The notes under the pieces: generated by a model
What the model saw: only the letters and a program-made list of their open reading frames with translations
Told to the model about the DNA's origin: nothing
Database searches by the model: none
Made by a program: the position numbers and the translations under genes
Shown here: positions 36,388 to 45,004 of the stretch, piece by piece
How the letters are laid out: every line of letters begins with the position of its first letter
How positions within the stretch are numbered: position 1 is the first letter of the stretch
Assembly (NCBI GenBank): GCA_029243025.1
Contig: JAQWSU010000011.1
Coordinates: forward strand, 1 to 64,000
Source of the DNA: Pirellulaceae bacterium
GTDB taxonomy: Bacteria > Planctomycetota > Planctomycetia > Pirellulales > Pirellulaceae
DNA length: 64,000 nt
Reading direction: 5' to 3'

Positions 36388-37575
36388 ATGATTGTTGGAA
36401 ACAGCATGGCAGCGTTTGACCAAATGCGGTTGATTGTCATGGAGGCTCTCAAGCCCTGGGAAGAGAAGCATCATGCCCGGCTGGAAAACGTTGAATGTAC
36501 CGACCCGCAGTTGTGCGGGCATGAATTCAAATATGATTCGGCTGGTCAGTATCTGACAGGTGTGTATCCCTATCAGATTAGCTATTTGACGGAAGCCGGC
36601 AGTCGCCGAACTCTTGAAGTGATGGTCAAAGCCAAACCGGATCAGGTACAAATCATTTCTGTGTACCAGAGTTTACTCGATGCGGGCGGGATAGATCTTT
36701 CGGTACCGCTGAAAGTGAATTTGGAAAGATCGGACTACGCGGTACCCAATCTAAAAGAATTGGGTTTGTTTCGTGATTTCAGTGACCGTTTGCAGCCCTA
36801 CTTGCCGAAGTCGATGGGATTTTTCGTTAATGCCTCGAATTCCTATACGCTGCGAATTGAAAAAAAATTGTCCCAAGGAAGTGTCATTCTAAACCCCGAT
36901 GATGACACTACGAACCATTGGAAGAACGGTTTTTTTGATCTTGCGTTAATGGGCATGGCGGATCTTCACTCCCGGTTTTTTGAGAAATACCAGCCGCTTG
37001 TCGATACGAGATCGATTTTTGTCTGTGATCGCCAGTCGATGGTTCAAGGGGAACCGTTGTGGCGAGCACTGTTGCATTTCATCGCCGAACACTTTCAAGA
37101 TGAGGTGACGGAAGAACGGTTAGGTCGGCATCGGGAGATCCTTGATCATCTTGCCGACTGGTTTGCCGAAGTGGATCAGCAACCGAAAACACTGCTTTAC
37201 GGCGACTTCAATCCCCAAAATCTGGCTTTTGAAAAAACTGAAAACGGCTTTGAATTAAGTCTGTTCGATTGGGAGCGCGCCTTGATCGGGTTGCCACAAA
37301 GGGATTTGGCAGAGCACTTGATCTATTCATTACCCGTTGGGTTTGATGAGGAGCAGGTTTTGGCAGCGGTTACCCGCTATCGAGAAGCGCTCTCCGACGG
37401 CAGCGGCGAAACCATCGCCCCCGAAGAATTCAATCTGGGTCTCAAATGGATGTTGTATGATCTGATCCTGAACCGACTCCCCTTAATGATGCTGGTGAAA
37501 CATGTAGCGAACAAGCGTCCCCATTCCAATCAGGCTTATGCCAACGCGCATCGACTGGTCAGCATTCTGGAATGA
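36388..37575 (+). CDS. phosphotransferase (APH/choline kinase-like)
   Basis: 395 residues from ATG 36388; MAAFDQ at 36406 is an alternative. The catalytic Brenner-type motif is LLYGDFNPQNLAFEK near residue 271, where the usual histidine is replaced by tyrosine, and the metal-binding aspartate is in LSLFDWERALIGLPQRDLAE. The N-terminal lobe (LEVMVKAKPDQVQIISVYQS) fits the kinase fold. It should phosphorylate a small hydroxylated compound using ATP in the cytoplasm. The substrate is not evident. It is 24 bases after the DUF1501 gene, so possibly on the same transcript, an odd companion for exported proteins. Confidence 0.82.
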   Translation: MIVGNSMAAFDQMRLIVMEALKPWEEKHHARLENVECTDPQLCGHEFKYDSAGQYLTGVYPYQISYLTEAGSRRTLEVMVKAKPDQVQIISVYQSLLDAGGIDLSVPLKVNLERSDYAVPNLKELGLFRDFSDRLQPYLPKSMGFFVNASNSYTLRIEKKLSQGSVILNPDDDTTNHWKNGFFDLALMGMADLHSRFFEKYQPLVDTRSIFVCDRQSMVQGEPLWRALLHFIAEHFQDEVTEERLGRHREILDHLADWFAEVDQQPKTLLYGDFNPQNLAFEKTENGFELSLFDWERALIGLPQRDLAEHLIYSLPVGFDEEQVLAAVTRYREALSDGSGETIAPEEFNLGLKWMLYDLILNRLPLMMLVKHVANKRPHSNQAYANAHRLVSILE

Positions 37576-37585
37576 GCCGGATCTC

Positions 37586-37734
37586 AAAAAAGGTGTCAGG
37601 TACCTTTTTGGTTGCTTGGGTAGTTTTGACTCATTGTGCATTTGCTGGGTTTGGTAACGGGCGGCAAGTTTTAGAGAAAAAGTCGCTGACACCTTTTCAG
37701 CTTCTTTACCAAAAAAGTACCTGACACCTTTTTG
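37586..37734. repeat. inverted pair of GGTGTCAGGTACC elements
   Basis: Copy 1 (37586-37610) has the core GGTGTCAGGTACC between A- and T-runs. Copy 2 (37711-37734) is its near-exact reverse complement with core GTACCTGACACC. A shorter third piece, CTGACACCTTTT (37686-37697), lies between. Together they fill the gap between two convergent genes and can fold into one long hairpin flanked by A/T runs, which could serve as a two-way terminator. Related single copies occur at 58131, 60355, 61861 and 62991. Confidence 0.85.
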
Positions 37735-37742
37735 AGCAGGGC

Positions 37743-40700
37743 CTATTGCTTGCCCAGCGTTGCCAGATATGCGACAAGATCCGCGAGCTGGTTTTGGGTC
37801 AGCAAGTCGGTCAGCCCCGACGGCATCATGGACACCGGACTTGTTTCGCGCGACTCGATCCCAGATTTTGCCACGCGCATTTCCTGACCAGCAGCGTTTC
37901 GTACGATGACGACATTCGTGTCTTCACGCACTACCATTCCCGAATAGACATGTCCATCGTCGGTGCCGATAACAGTCATACGATAGCCTTCTTTGATTTT
38001 TTTGCTGGGATTTAATAATGACTCAATCAAGTAGTCCACTGGGGCCGCCGCACCGATACTGGACAGGTCTGGACCGATGTTGCCCCCCGTTCCCTTGATG
38101 GCGTGACATTTCACGCAGGTCAGCTTCTTGTCTGCAAAAATCACGGCGCCGCGTTTGGGATCGCCGTGATCGGCGATGCGCGAAATGAGAGTTGACCGGC
38201 TGTTGGCATCAAGCGTCGAAGTGGCTTGCAGACCGCCCGCGTTTTGCAGCAAACTGATCAGGTCAGCTCGATTCGAGACACCGGACGTTTCGACCAATCG
38301 GCTTGCATAAGTTGCACTCTGTTGATTGAGGTTCGCATCTTGAAGGTCATTAGCAAATATTTGCGAGGCATTGGCCTGGGTTAGAATTGCCTCCATCAGT
38401 TCCTCGACCTCGACTTCATTGAGTTCAGTCGAGAGTAGGTCCATCGCGGACGCGACACCGATTTTCGGATTCAAACTCACCAGTGCAGCCGTCGCAGGGA
38501 CGCGAGCATTCGAGTCTGCTTCACGGGTGGCGGCGATCAGTCGACTGCGGCTACCCAATCCCGCGAGTCCCCAAGCGGCAGCTTTGCGTCTTTGTTGAGA
38601 TTCGCTCGACAGAAAGGCAGCCAGTTTGTCTTCAAATACTGCGCGTTTCGAATCGGGTCCCCAAACACCTATCAATCGACAGGTTGCGTTAATAACTTGT
38701 TCGTCCGAACTTTCGAGCAAAGTTTGGCAAACCAGACTCCGCAATTTTTCGTTGCCTGGCAATACGGCACGATCCGTTGCCGCTTCGAGTAATGCATTGG
38801 CAGCATCTTTGGCGGCAGGATGTGCTTTGGATGATGCGATAGCGACCACTGGCTCAAGATCCTGTGCCGAGCCGATCTTGCCGATCAAACGTACAACCGC
38901 GGGATCAGCGTCATCTGAATTCCGCTTGAGCAAGTCAACGAGCGGTGCCAACGCCTCCTGCTTTTCAATGGCTTTGAGTGCAAATGCCATTCGCGTCGCA
39001 TCTCCATCAAAGTCCATTTCTTGTTGCTGAAATGCTGGGAACCAAGAGGGCTCGAGAATTCGACAGGTTCTCCACAACGCAAAATCCAGATACTGATCCA
39101 TGGGATGGTTAAGCGCCTGGAGAGCCGCATTTGCTGCTTCCGGACTGGCGACCCGGCTCAGCGCGGTCACTGCCTCTCGTCGTACGCGAGGGTGTTCGTC
39201 GTGCACGGCGATTTTCAGGGTGTCTAACGCATTGGTCGATGTGGGCCAGTGATAAAGGACTCGGACTGCCGCCGCACGGACTCGGTGGTCTGGCGATTTC
39301 ATCAATTCTCTTGCGAGCTTAGAGGATCGCTCTGAGGAGACGGTTTGATAGGTCCACAGGGCCTCGAGGCGATGATGCTCGTATTGTGGGTCGTTTGTAT
39401 TTAATTGATTCAGCCAACTTTCAAGTTTTGCGACGACCTCCAACTCGTCGCGGTGTTTCAATGCTTGTTTTGCATTAAGTCGTATCCATTCTTCGTCCGA
39501 CTTGAGCAGATCGAACAGTTCTTCAATCGACGCATTCTTGTAATCGACAATAGGTGCGAGCGGACGATTTTTGGCCGTGATTCGCCAAATGCGACCGTGG
39601 ATGTGATCACGTCGCTCATCGCGAAAATCAACTTCTCCGTGTTGGATAATCGGGCTGTACCAATCGGCGACGTACAGGGCACCGTCAGGACCCATCACCA
39701 TGTCGATCGGTCGGAAGGAGATGTGCTTGGATTGAATAATGTCGCTACCGAGCGTCGAAACATAGCCACCATCGCGTTCTTCTAAGTTGTACCGATCGAT
39801 GTTGTTTGCGCGAAAATCAGCCGCGACCACAGCACCTTGCCATGCTTCGGGAAAGTGCTTGCCACTGATGATTTCAATGCCGCACAGCTTTGGCCGTTTG
39901 GGATTAAGGCCACGCAGAAAGCGATTTTCATGTGGTGAAGAGAGAAATACTGACTCGGGGAACGAGTAATTGATGCCGTCCCCGCCGGCACCATCGGTTT
40001 GAAAGGTCTGTCCCCAACGATCGAATCGCACGCCCCAAGGATTCGTTAAACCACGACTATAGATTTCCAAGCGACGGGTCTTTGTGTCGTAAGCCCACAG
40101 CCCACCGCCGTTCAATCGACGCGGGCCGTAGATCGTTTCAACGTGGGTGCCAATGTAGTAGCCTTGCAGCATGTAGAGCAATCCGTCAGGCCCCCAACTC
40201 AAGCGATGCAGCGTATGGTGCGTGTCCTCGCTGCCGAACCCCGATAGCACGACTTGACGATCATCTGCAATTCCGTCGCCATCGGTATCCTTCAGGTAAA
40301 GCAGTTGTTCAGCGTGTGCAACATAAGCGCCGCCTTCTTCATCCGGCAGAACCCCGCCAGGAATGAGCAGTTTGTCGGAGAAGACGGATGACTTGTCCGC
40401 TACGCCATCGCGATCGGTATCTTCGAGAATGACGATGCGGTCGGTAGGCGCTTGGTTGACGTTCAACTGCGGATAAGTTTCGCTGCTAGAAGCCCACAAC
40501 CGCCCTTGGCGATCAAACGTAATTTGGGTTGGCTTGGCGAGCAGAGGGTCCGCCGCCCAAAGGTTTACTTCGAAACCGTCTGCCACTTTAAAGGCCGCCA
40601 ATTCAGACGTTGGGTCGGCCTGTGGGATGTTACGAAGGTCGCGTTGTGCGACCACCGTTGATGCACACGAAAGGATGGAAGCAAAAACGAAAGCGTAAGC

Positions 40701-40775
40701 AAACGTGTTGAACTGTTCTGTTCGTTTCCGGCGAACTTCCCAGCGGGCGGATGTCATTGATGTTTCAGTTATCAC
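37743..40775 (-). CDS. PVC-type secreted heme protein: propeller + HEAT + CxxCH domain
   Basis: 1010 residues. GTG 40775 overlaps the upstream stop as GTGA and has GAGG a short distance before it, so I accept it over ATG 40757. A signal-like hydrophobic segment (AYAFVFASILSCASTVVA) follows. The N-terminal propeller includes RIVILEDTDRDGVADKSSVF and LTNPWGVRFDRWGQTFQTDG; residues about 410-830 are HEAT-like repeats (HPRVRREAVTALSRVASPEA); CVKCH at 887-891 is a cytochrome c site followed by GTGGNIGPDLSSIG. It shares its plan with the first two thirds of the 15527 product. Translational coupling with the SGNH hydrolase suggests they work together. Confidence 0.92.
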   Translation of the reverse strand: MITETSMTSARWEVRRKRTEQFNTFAYAFVFASILSCASTVVAQRDLRNIPQADPTSELAAFKVADGFEVNLWAADPLLAKPTQITFDRQGRLWASSSETYPQLNVNQAPTDRIVILEDTDRDGVADKSSVFSDKLLIPGGVLPDEEGGAYVAHAEQLLYLKDTDGDGIADDRQVVLSGFGSEDTHHTLHRLSWGPDGLLYMLQGYYIGTHVETIYGPRRLNGGGLWAYDTKTRRLEIYSRGLTNPWGVRFDRWGQTFQTDGAGGDGINYSFPESVFLSSPHENRFLRGLNPKRPKLCGIEIISGKHFPEAWQGAVVAADFRANNIDRYNLEERDGGYVSTLGSDIIQSKHISFRPIDMVMGPDGALYVADWYSPIIQHGEVDFRDERRDHIHGRIWRITAKNRPLAPIVDYKNASIEELFDLLKSDEEWIRLNAKQALKHRDELEVVAKLESWLNQLNTNDPQYEHHRLEALWTYQTVSSERSSKLARELMKSPDHRVRAAAVRVLYHWPTSTNALDTLKIAVHDEHPRVRREAVTALSRVASPEAANAALQALNHPMDQYLDFALWRTCRILEPSWFPAFQQQEMDFDGDATRMAFALKAIEKQEALAPLVDLLKRNSDDADPAVVRLIGKIGSAQDLEPVVAIASSKAHPAAKDAANALLEAATDRAVLPGNEKLRSLVCQTLLESSDEQVINATCRLIGVWGPDSKRAVFEDKLAAFLSSESQQRRKAAAWGLAGLGSRSRLIAATREADSNARVPATAALVSLNPKIGVASAMDLLSTELNEVEVEELMEAILTQANASQIFANDLQDANLNQQSATYASRLVETSGVSNRADLISLLQNAGGLQATSTLDANSRSTLISRIADHGDPKRGAVIFADKKLTCVKCHAIKGTGGNIGPDLSSIGAAAPVDYLIESLLNPSKKIKEGYRMTVIGTDDGHVYSGMVVREDTNVVIVRNAAGQEMRVAKSGIESRETSPVSMMPSGLTDLLTQNQLADLVAYLATLGKQ

Positions 40776-41740
40776 TTTGCACCTCTGTGCTCATTCATCA
40801 GTTTGCGGATTCGTGTTTCTTGTTGACTGATGAAGGGCTCAAACTGTTCCGGTTCTTGCTGAGCGATTACTTGTTCGCTCTTCCGCTCGCCGTAAACAAA
40901 CGCATCGTTGCGGGGTCGCCATCGATGATAGTAGAGTGTGTTTTTCCGCACGACCGCCGCCCGAAGTTTCTCGGATGCTTCTGAGCCAGGTTCGATTCGC
41001 GGGTTCGGCATTTCCAATTCGTCCGCGATCGTCTCCGCGAGAATCGCGTAGCCGCTTGCAATCGGATGCAGCCCGTCAAAGGTCACCGTGGAATCTCCGG
41101 CGGACATGACTTGAAAGAGATTTACGTAGGGATGCCCACCACTTTGTGCGAAATCTGCAATGACTTCACAATACCTTTCCAGCATTTTGTTGCGTGAACG
41201 GACATGTTCGATTAATTGCTGGTCGAGTTCGCGCACAACGTTCGACTCCGACGAGTGATTTTCCTGGACACGAAGCTCGATCGGAAGCGGTGAAATGAAC
41301 ACATAGCGAATCGATGACGGCATCTCGGATGTCAATCGTTTCAGTCCGGTGCGGAATTTTTCGATCCCGTTTTCACCGTCGAACGATTCATTGAGCCCAT
41401 AGGCCACAAAAATCACGGTAGGTCGGAGAGATTTTAGATGGGCAATCATCCGCTGAAAACCCTCTTCCGGGTCACCGAACACGGCCCGTCGTCGCCCACC
41501 GGTCCGAGCGTGACCGTAAACGGTATCGCCATCCCAACCTAAGTTGCGAAATGTGATATTTTGGTCAGGCCAGCGTTGGGTGAGAGTCGTCTCGAGATAG
41601 CCAGACTCTAATGCTCGCTCAAAAAATGAGTTACCCAAAAAGACAACGCGATCTCCATCGCGCAGGGCAAACGTTTTCGCTTGTATCTGGCTGGTGAAAA
41701 TCAAAAGTGAAAATGCCAGCGTGATCCCGACTCGGTTCAT
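40772..41740 (-). CDS. secreted SGNH/GDSL-family hydrolase
   Basis: 322 residues with a signal peptide (GITLAFSLLIFTSQIQA). Block I is VVFLGNSFFERA, where GDS is GNS, keeping the nucleophile serine; block III is AYGLNES; block V is DGLHPIASGYA with the catalytic Asp and His. Members deacylate carbohydrates or lipids outside the cell. This planctomycete subgroup commonly sits next to large heme propeller proteins. Its stop overlaps the next start by 4 bases. Upstream a 150-base gap separates it from the divergent TauD-like gene. Confidence 0.88.
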   Translation of the reverse strand: MNRVGITLAFSLLIFTSQIQAKTFALRDGDRVVFLGNSFFERALESGYLETTLTQRWPDQNITFRNLGWDGDTVYGHARTGGRRRAVFGDPEEGFQRMIAHLKSLRPTVIFVAYGLNESFDGENGIEKFRTGLKRLTSEMPSSIRYVFISPLPIELRVQENHSSESNVVRELDQQLIEHVRSRNKMLERYCEVIADFAQSGGHPYVNLFQVMSAGDSTVTFDGLHPIASGYAILAETIADELEMPNPRIEPGSEASEKLRAAVVRKNTLYYHRWRPRNDAFVYGERKSEQVIAQQEPEQFEPFISQQETRIRKLMNEHRGAK

Positions 41741-41889
41741 TTGTTTGCCTCCCCAAGGTGTGGATTGGGATTATAGATGATAACAGTAGCGATTACCAAA
41801 AAACGGTGACCTCTCCTTGGTAGCGATTCCTTCGGGATGGCTTAGATCTTTGGCGGTGGCCGGAATCGAGGACGCCATGATGGGAGTCT

Positions 41890-42774
41890 GTGATCGCGAC
41901 GAGTTGTCATCCGCGATTACAGCTCAAGGGCGGGAATGAAGTCGATCGCCTCCAGCAGCTCGCGAAAAGGGTCTGCGATCAGGGCAGATTCTCGCTGCTC
42001 GTGACGAGCGACATTCCAGACAAGCTAGAGCAAGAAGCCGTCTGGAACCCCCGAAGAATGGAACGCTGTGTGAACGAGTCCCGTTTGCCTTACTGCTCAG
42101 TGATTGCTAATGCCGCGCCAGCGTTGAATCCTGAATCCACCCACGGCACCTATTCCAATGAATCGCTCCCAATGCACACCGATGGTGCATATCTCAAAGA
42201 GCCGCCCCGCCTGAAATTCTTAGCGACCTACGATTTTTCGGTCCGAAAGGGTGTCAACATCCCGAGGGCAGATCGACCGCTCGAACCCCCGCTATCAAGA
42301 TTTGTAGATGGCTATGCCGTCTTAGCTCAATTATCAAAGAATGATTTAGAACTTCTTTTCAACCATGCAGTCACTCACGTCATTGTAGACGATCCATCGG
42401 AAGCCCCCCTGCTCTGTCGTATGCCTCTGTTGTCGATTCATAAAGACGAGTTTTTGAGCTTTCGCTGGAACGCCCACGACCGAGAGAGGAAACGCATGGA
42501 ACGCGAAATGCCGCAGCTGTCGATGGACTCACTACGAGCGTCCAATCCTGATCTGGCGAAGGTCCTGCGGAAGATCGAGAAGATTGTCGAGACGGATTCT
42601 GGCTCAAACAGCTTGATGTATCGGGCGCGGTGTGCCGACGGGGTGATCGCCGTCGTGGATAACTGGCGAGTCCTGCACGGTCGGGATGCCATTTCGCCGT
42701 GGATGAGTCGAAAAAATCTCCTGGCTGATCTCGGCAACCAAGCGGTTCAAAAGCTATGGGAAAACCATGGGTAG
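41890..42774 (+). CDS. TauD/TfdA-like Fe(II)/2-oxoglutarate dioxygenase
   Basis: 294 residues. Motifs: MHTDGAY near residue 97 gives the HxD iron ligands, and NWRVLHGRDAIS near 258 gives the distal histidine and an arginine likely to hold 2-oxoglutarate. The GTG start at 41890 has GGAG only 3 bases upstream, too close, while ATG 41877 in another frame has GTC TGT GAT CGC and stops after 20 codons. The first 15 residues are therefore uncertain and a frameshift near the start is possible. It would hydroxylate a small substrate in the cytoplasm. No pathway can be read from its neighbours. Confidence 0.75.
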   Translation: MIATSCHPRLQLKGGNEVDRLQQLAKRVCDQGRFSLLVTSDIPDKLEQEAVWNPRRMERCVNESRLPYCSVIANAAPALNPESTHGTYSNESLPMHTDGAYLKEPPRLKFLATYDFSVRKGVNIPRADRPLEPPLSRFVDGYAVLAQLSKNDLELLFNHAVTHVIVDDPSEAPLLCRMPLLSIHKDEFLSFRWNAHDRERKRMEREMPQLSMDSLRASNPDLAKVLRKIEKIVETDSGSNSLMYRARCADGVIAVVDNWRVLHGRDAISPWMSRKNLLADLGNQAVQKLWENHG

Positions 42775-42786
42775 CCGCCTGGATAA

Positions 42787-43044
42787 ATCCATTTCCAGAA
42801 TCTGCATTTCGATGATTTGGCAGTGGCGTCGCTATCCTTTTTTCGAATTGGGCTGCTACCCAGAAAAACCAGTTGGCGTACACCGATTCAAAACTACCTC
42901 ATTGATCAAATCGAAAGCAGACCTCTTTTCGAGTCTGCAGAAATCGATCCGTCTTGCCCCATGGAATATGGCGATCGAACGGCGACCGGATACGAAGCAA
43001 ATGTTCGGTCCGGCCAAACCGCTGCAATCAAGATCTGCACTTAA
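42787..43044 (+). pseudogene. coding-like stretch without a clear start
   Basis: Two plus-strand frames overlap here. One (from 42787, entering via ATC) reads plausibly: FQNLHFDDLAVASLSFFRIG, later LIDQIESRPLFESAEIDP and MEYGDRTATGYEANV, and ends TAA at 43044. It has only TTG 42817 as a start and no ribosome site. The other begins at ATG 42767 and is less protein-like. It may be a small unknown gene or a relic. I have no family for it. Confidence 0.25.
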
Positions 43045-44202
43045 CTAGTTTTTTCGTAGGTAATGAGAGAGTCCAATGATCCCAAGCAGCACAAGACACA
43101 AACTGGAGGGTTCTGGGACGGCATTGGCAGCCTGTCGCGGGCCTTGTTCGTAGCCGCCATTCGAAAATGCGGCTACGAAGTCACTGCTGTTAAACGAGGT
43201 GTCGCCATTCCAGTCTCCCTCGGCATAGGTTGCAGTAACCTCTTTTTCGTATTTCGCCGCTCCGAACACAACAACGAAATCGCTGCTGTTGAATTCACCG
43301 TCAAAATTCGAGTCTCCCAACCACGACTTCTGGATATCGCTGATCCAAAGCAGGCGGTCGTTGATGTCCGTTGTGCCGTCCTCGTTGAGGTCACCAAGAA
43401 GATTTCCGTCAGCAACATATTGTGCATGCACGTCGAGATCAGGTGCATCAATCACACCACTTGAGTCATAGTCACCGAGGAGTCCTTCGCCCTCGCTGTA
43501 GACCGTCATGTGAAACAACGAGCCGTCGCATGCGTCGCCTCGTCCTTCATCTTCACCTTCGGGCGATAGTGCGATGTCCAGCAGATCGCCGTTGCTAAGG
43601 TTGAGCGAAATCGTTTCTTCCTCAGCTACTCCAAAATTCGGTTCAAAAAGGGTTGTCAAAAGCTGGCCATTTTGAAACAGATGAAGCGCTGTTCCATTTC
43701 CGCAATTAGCGTTCTGTGCCGTTAATGCAATCTCGACACTCGCTGGCCCAAAGTGGTTCGATTCCCAGCGACGAATCGACCAATGTTCCTCGGCCATAGG
43801 ATCGTCAACTTCCGTTGGAACGGCGGAGTTCGTTCCATTGGGATGTCCAAAATCGTCCGCACCGATACGTGTCCACGGTCCGGTCTGTGCCAACCCAGTC
43901 CCGACGCCTTCGCCATCGCGATAAAGACGCCACTGATTTCCGTCCCAATGGTTCTCACCCTCCGGGCCGACTTCAAAGCTGTCGTCGTTTAGAAAAGGAA
44001 TGAAATCTTCGGCAGCGTATTCACCATCGTCTTCTTCGTCGAGCGTTAGATTGTAATAGCCGTACGTCCAATTGTTTTCTCCCTGTATTCCGTCGAGCGA
44101 CCAGTCTTCGACAGAATCTGCAATCATGTCGGCGGGCGCCGCAGAAGAAAGTAGGATCAAGACTCCGAAAACAGTTGTCAATTTACTTGCGGACCTACAC
44201 AC
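43045..44202 (-). CDS. PEP-CTERM surface protein with dockerin-type repeats (B)
   Basis: I choose GTG 44202 because GGGAG lies 6 bases upstream and the resulting signal peptide (MCRSASKLTTVFGVLILLSS) is compact; ATG 44232 is open too. 385 residues. The N-terminal domain (about 30-240) has ENNWTYGYYNLTLDEEDDGE, HWSIRRWESNHFGPASVEIA and LHLFQNGQLLTTLFEP and is beta-rich and acidic. Four calcium-loop repeats follow: GDYDSSGVIDAPDLD, GDLNEDGTTDIND, GDSNFDGEFNSSDF and GDWNGDTSFNSSDF. The tail is VPEPSSLCLVLLGIIGLSHY plus LRKN. Exported and sorted to the outer surface by an exosortase, by family knowledge. Confidence 0.88.
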   Translation of the reverse strand: MCRSASKLTTVFGVLILLSSAAPADMIADSVEDWSLDGIQGENNWTYGYYNLTLDEEDDGEYAAEDFIPFLNDDSFEVGPEGENHWDGNQWRLYRDGEGVGTGLAQTGPWTRIGADDFGHPNGTNSAVPTEVDDPMAEEHWSIRRWESNHFGPASVEIALTAQNANCGNGTALHLFQNGQLLTTLFEPNFGVAEEETISLNLSNGDLLDIALSPEGEDEGRGDACDGSLFHMTVYSEGEGLLGDYDSSGVIDAPDLDVHAQYVADGNLLGDLNEDGTTDINDRLLWISDIQKSWLGDSNFDGEFNSSDFVVVFGAAKYEKEVTATYAEGDWNGDTSFNSSDFVAAFSNGGYEQGPRQAANAVPEPSSLCLVLLGIIGLSHYLRKN

Positions 44203-44544
44203 GGCATTCTCCCAGTTAACAAAATGGAACATCAAGTATCGATGGAAAACCGAAGCGGTAACATAAACGGTTCAGTTGCCTTCGGCAACTTTTGTTTGAG
44301 AAATCTTCCGGTGAGGGGGCGACCGGCATGGTGGAGTCTCGCAAGGTACCAGGTAGCTCCAGCCACCTGCCAGGAAAGTTTAAACCAGTCAGGCGGGATC
44401 GTGACGGACGGATCGAACCATTCTGTTCCGTCGGTGTCCGGTTGAGTAGTGGAAGGTAAGTAACGGTGTTTTTCTTGGGATGGAGGTGGAGCATGCAAGC
44501 TATGAATCGCGGGCAATTCGACGAACAGCCATTTTTTCGAGACG

Positions 44545-44712
44545 ATGAGCAAACGGCGCAGAGGATATCCCTCCGAAACGCAGGTGAAGCGTGGAGTGAG
44601 GGTTGTGCACGGCGAAAAATTGCTCGAAGAGAAGCTCGGGCGCAATGACCCCTGTCCCTGCGGATCCGGTCAGCGTTTCAAGCGGTGTTGTCTCAAGAAA
44701 GGCTGCTTTTGA
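44545..44712 (+). CDS. SEC-C motif microprotein
   Basis: A 55-residue protein from ATG 44545 to TGA 44712. It begins [20 protein letters not shown] and ends with [20 protein letters not shown], a complete SEC-C zinc motif (CxCGSGxxxKxCC) as at the end of SecA. The GAG just before the ATG is a weak ribosome site. Such stand-alone SEC-C proteins are usually small zinc or SecB/ribosome-contacting adaptors; here nothing more can be said. It is preceded by poorly supported sequence and its last bases overlap an antisense relic. Confidence 0.75.
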   Translation: MSKRRRGYPSETQVKRGVRVVHGEKLLEEKLGRNDPCPCGSGQRFKRCCLKKGCF

Positions 44713-44887
44713 TGGTGTGAATCGGGACCACTACTTTTAGGGACTGAACCAACAACGCTCGTCCGATCGGCAGCCATCGGGCGGGCTTTTGATTTTTGAG
44801 AACGGCTTCTGCGTAAGCATTGAACGAAAATGCAGGGAGCCCATGTTCGACTAATTTGGCAGCTAGCTTTAATACAGTTGGAGTGTT
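44693..44887 (-). pseudogene. coding-like C-terminal relic
   Basis: After a TAA at 44890-44888, the minus strand is open for 64 codons to TGA 44693. It reads like protein: VLKLAAKLVEHGLPAFSFNA, then YAEAVLKNQKPARWLPIGRA and LLVQSLKVVVPI. There is no start codon. Its 3' end runs antisense through the last codons of the SEC-C gene. Probably the end of a deleted gene. The family is not recognised. Confidence 0.4.
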
Positions 44888-45004
44888 TTATGGCCCCGAG
44901 CCGATCTTCCACGAAGGTACAGTCAAGTCGTCGCCAAAGTGATCGATAGGCCGAAATGTCGTTGTTTTCTTCGTTGGATTCTTTGCCGGAACGACGTAAT
45001 TCCG

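Noticed and set aside
44341-44362. AAGGTACCAGGTAGC as another dispersed repeat copy
   Set aside because: It lacks the A- and T-run ends and the core differs in several places; probably chance.
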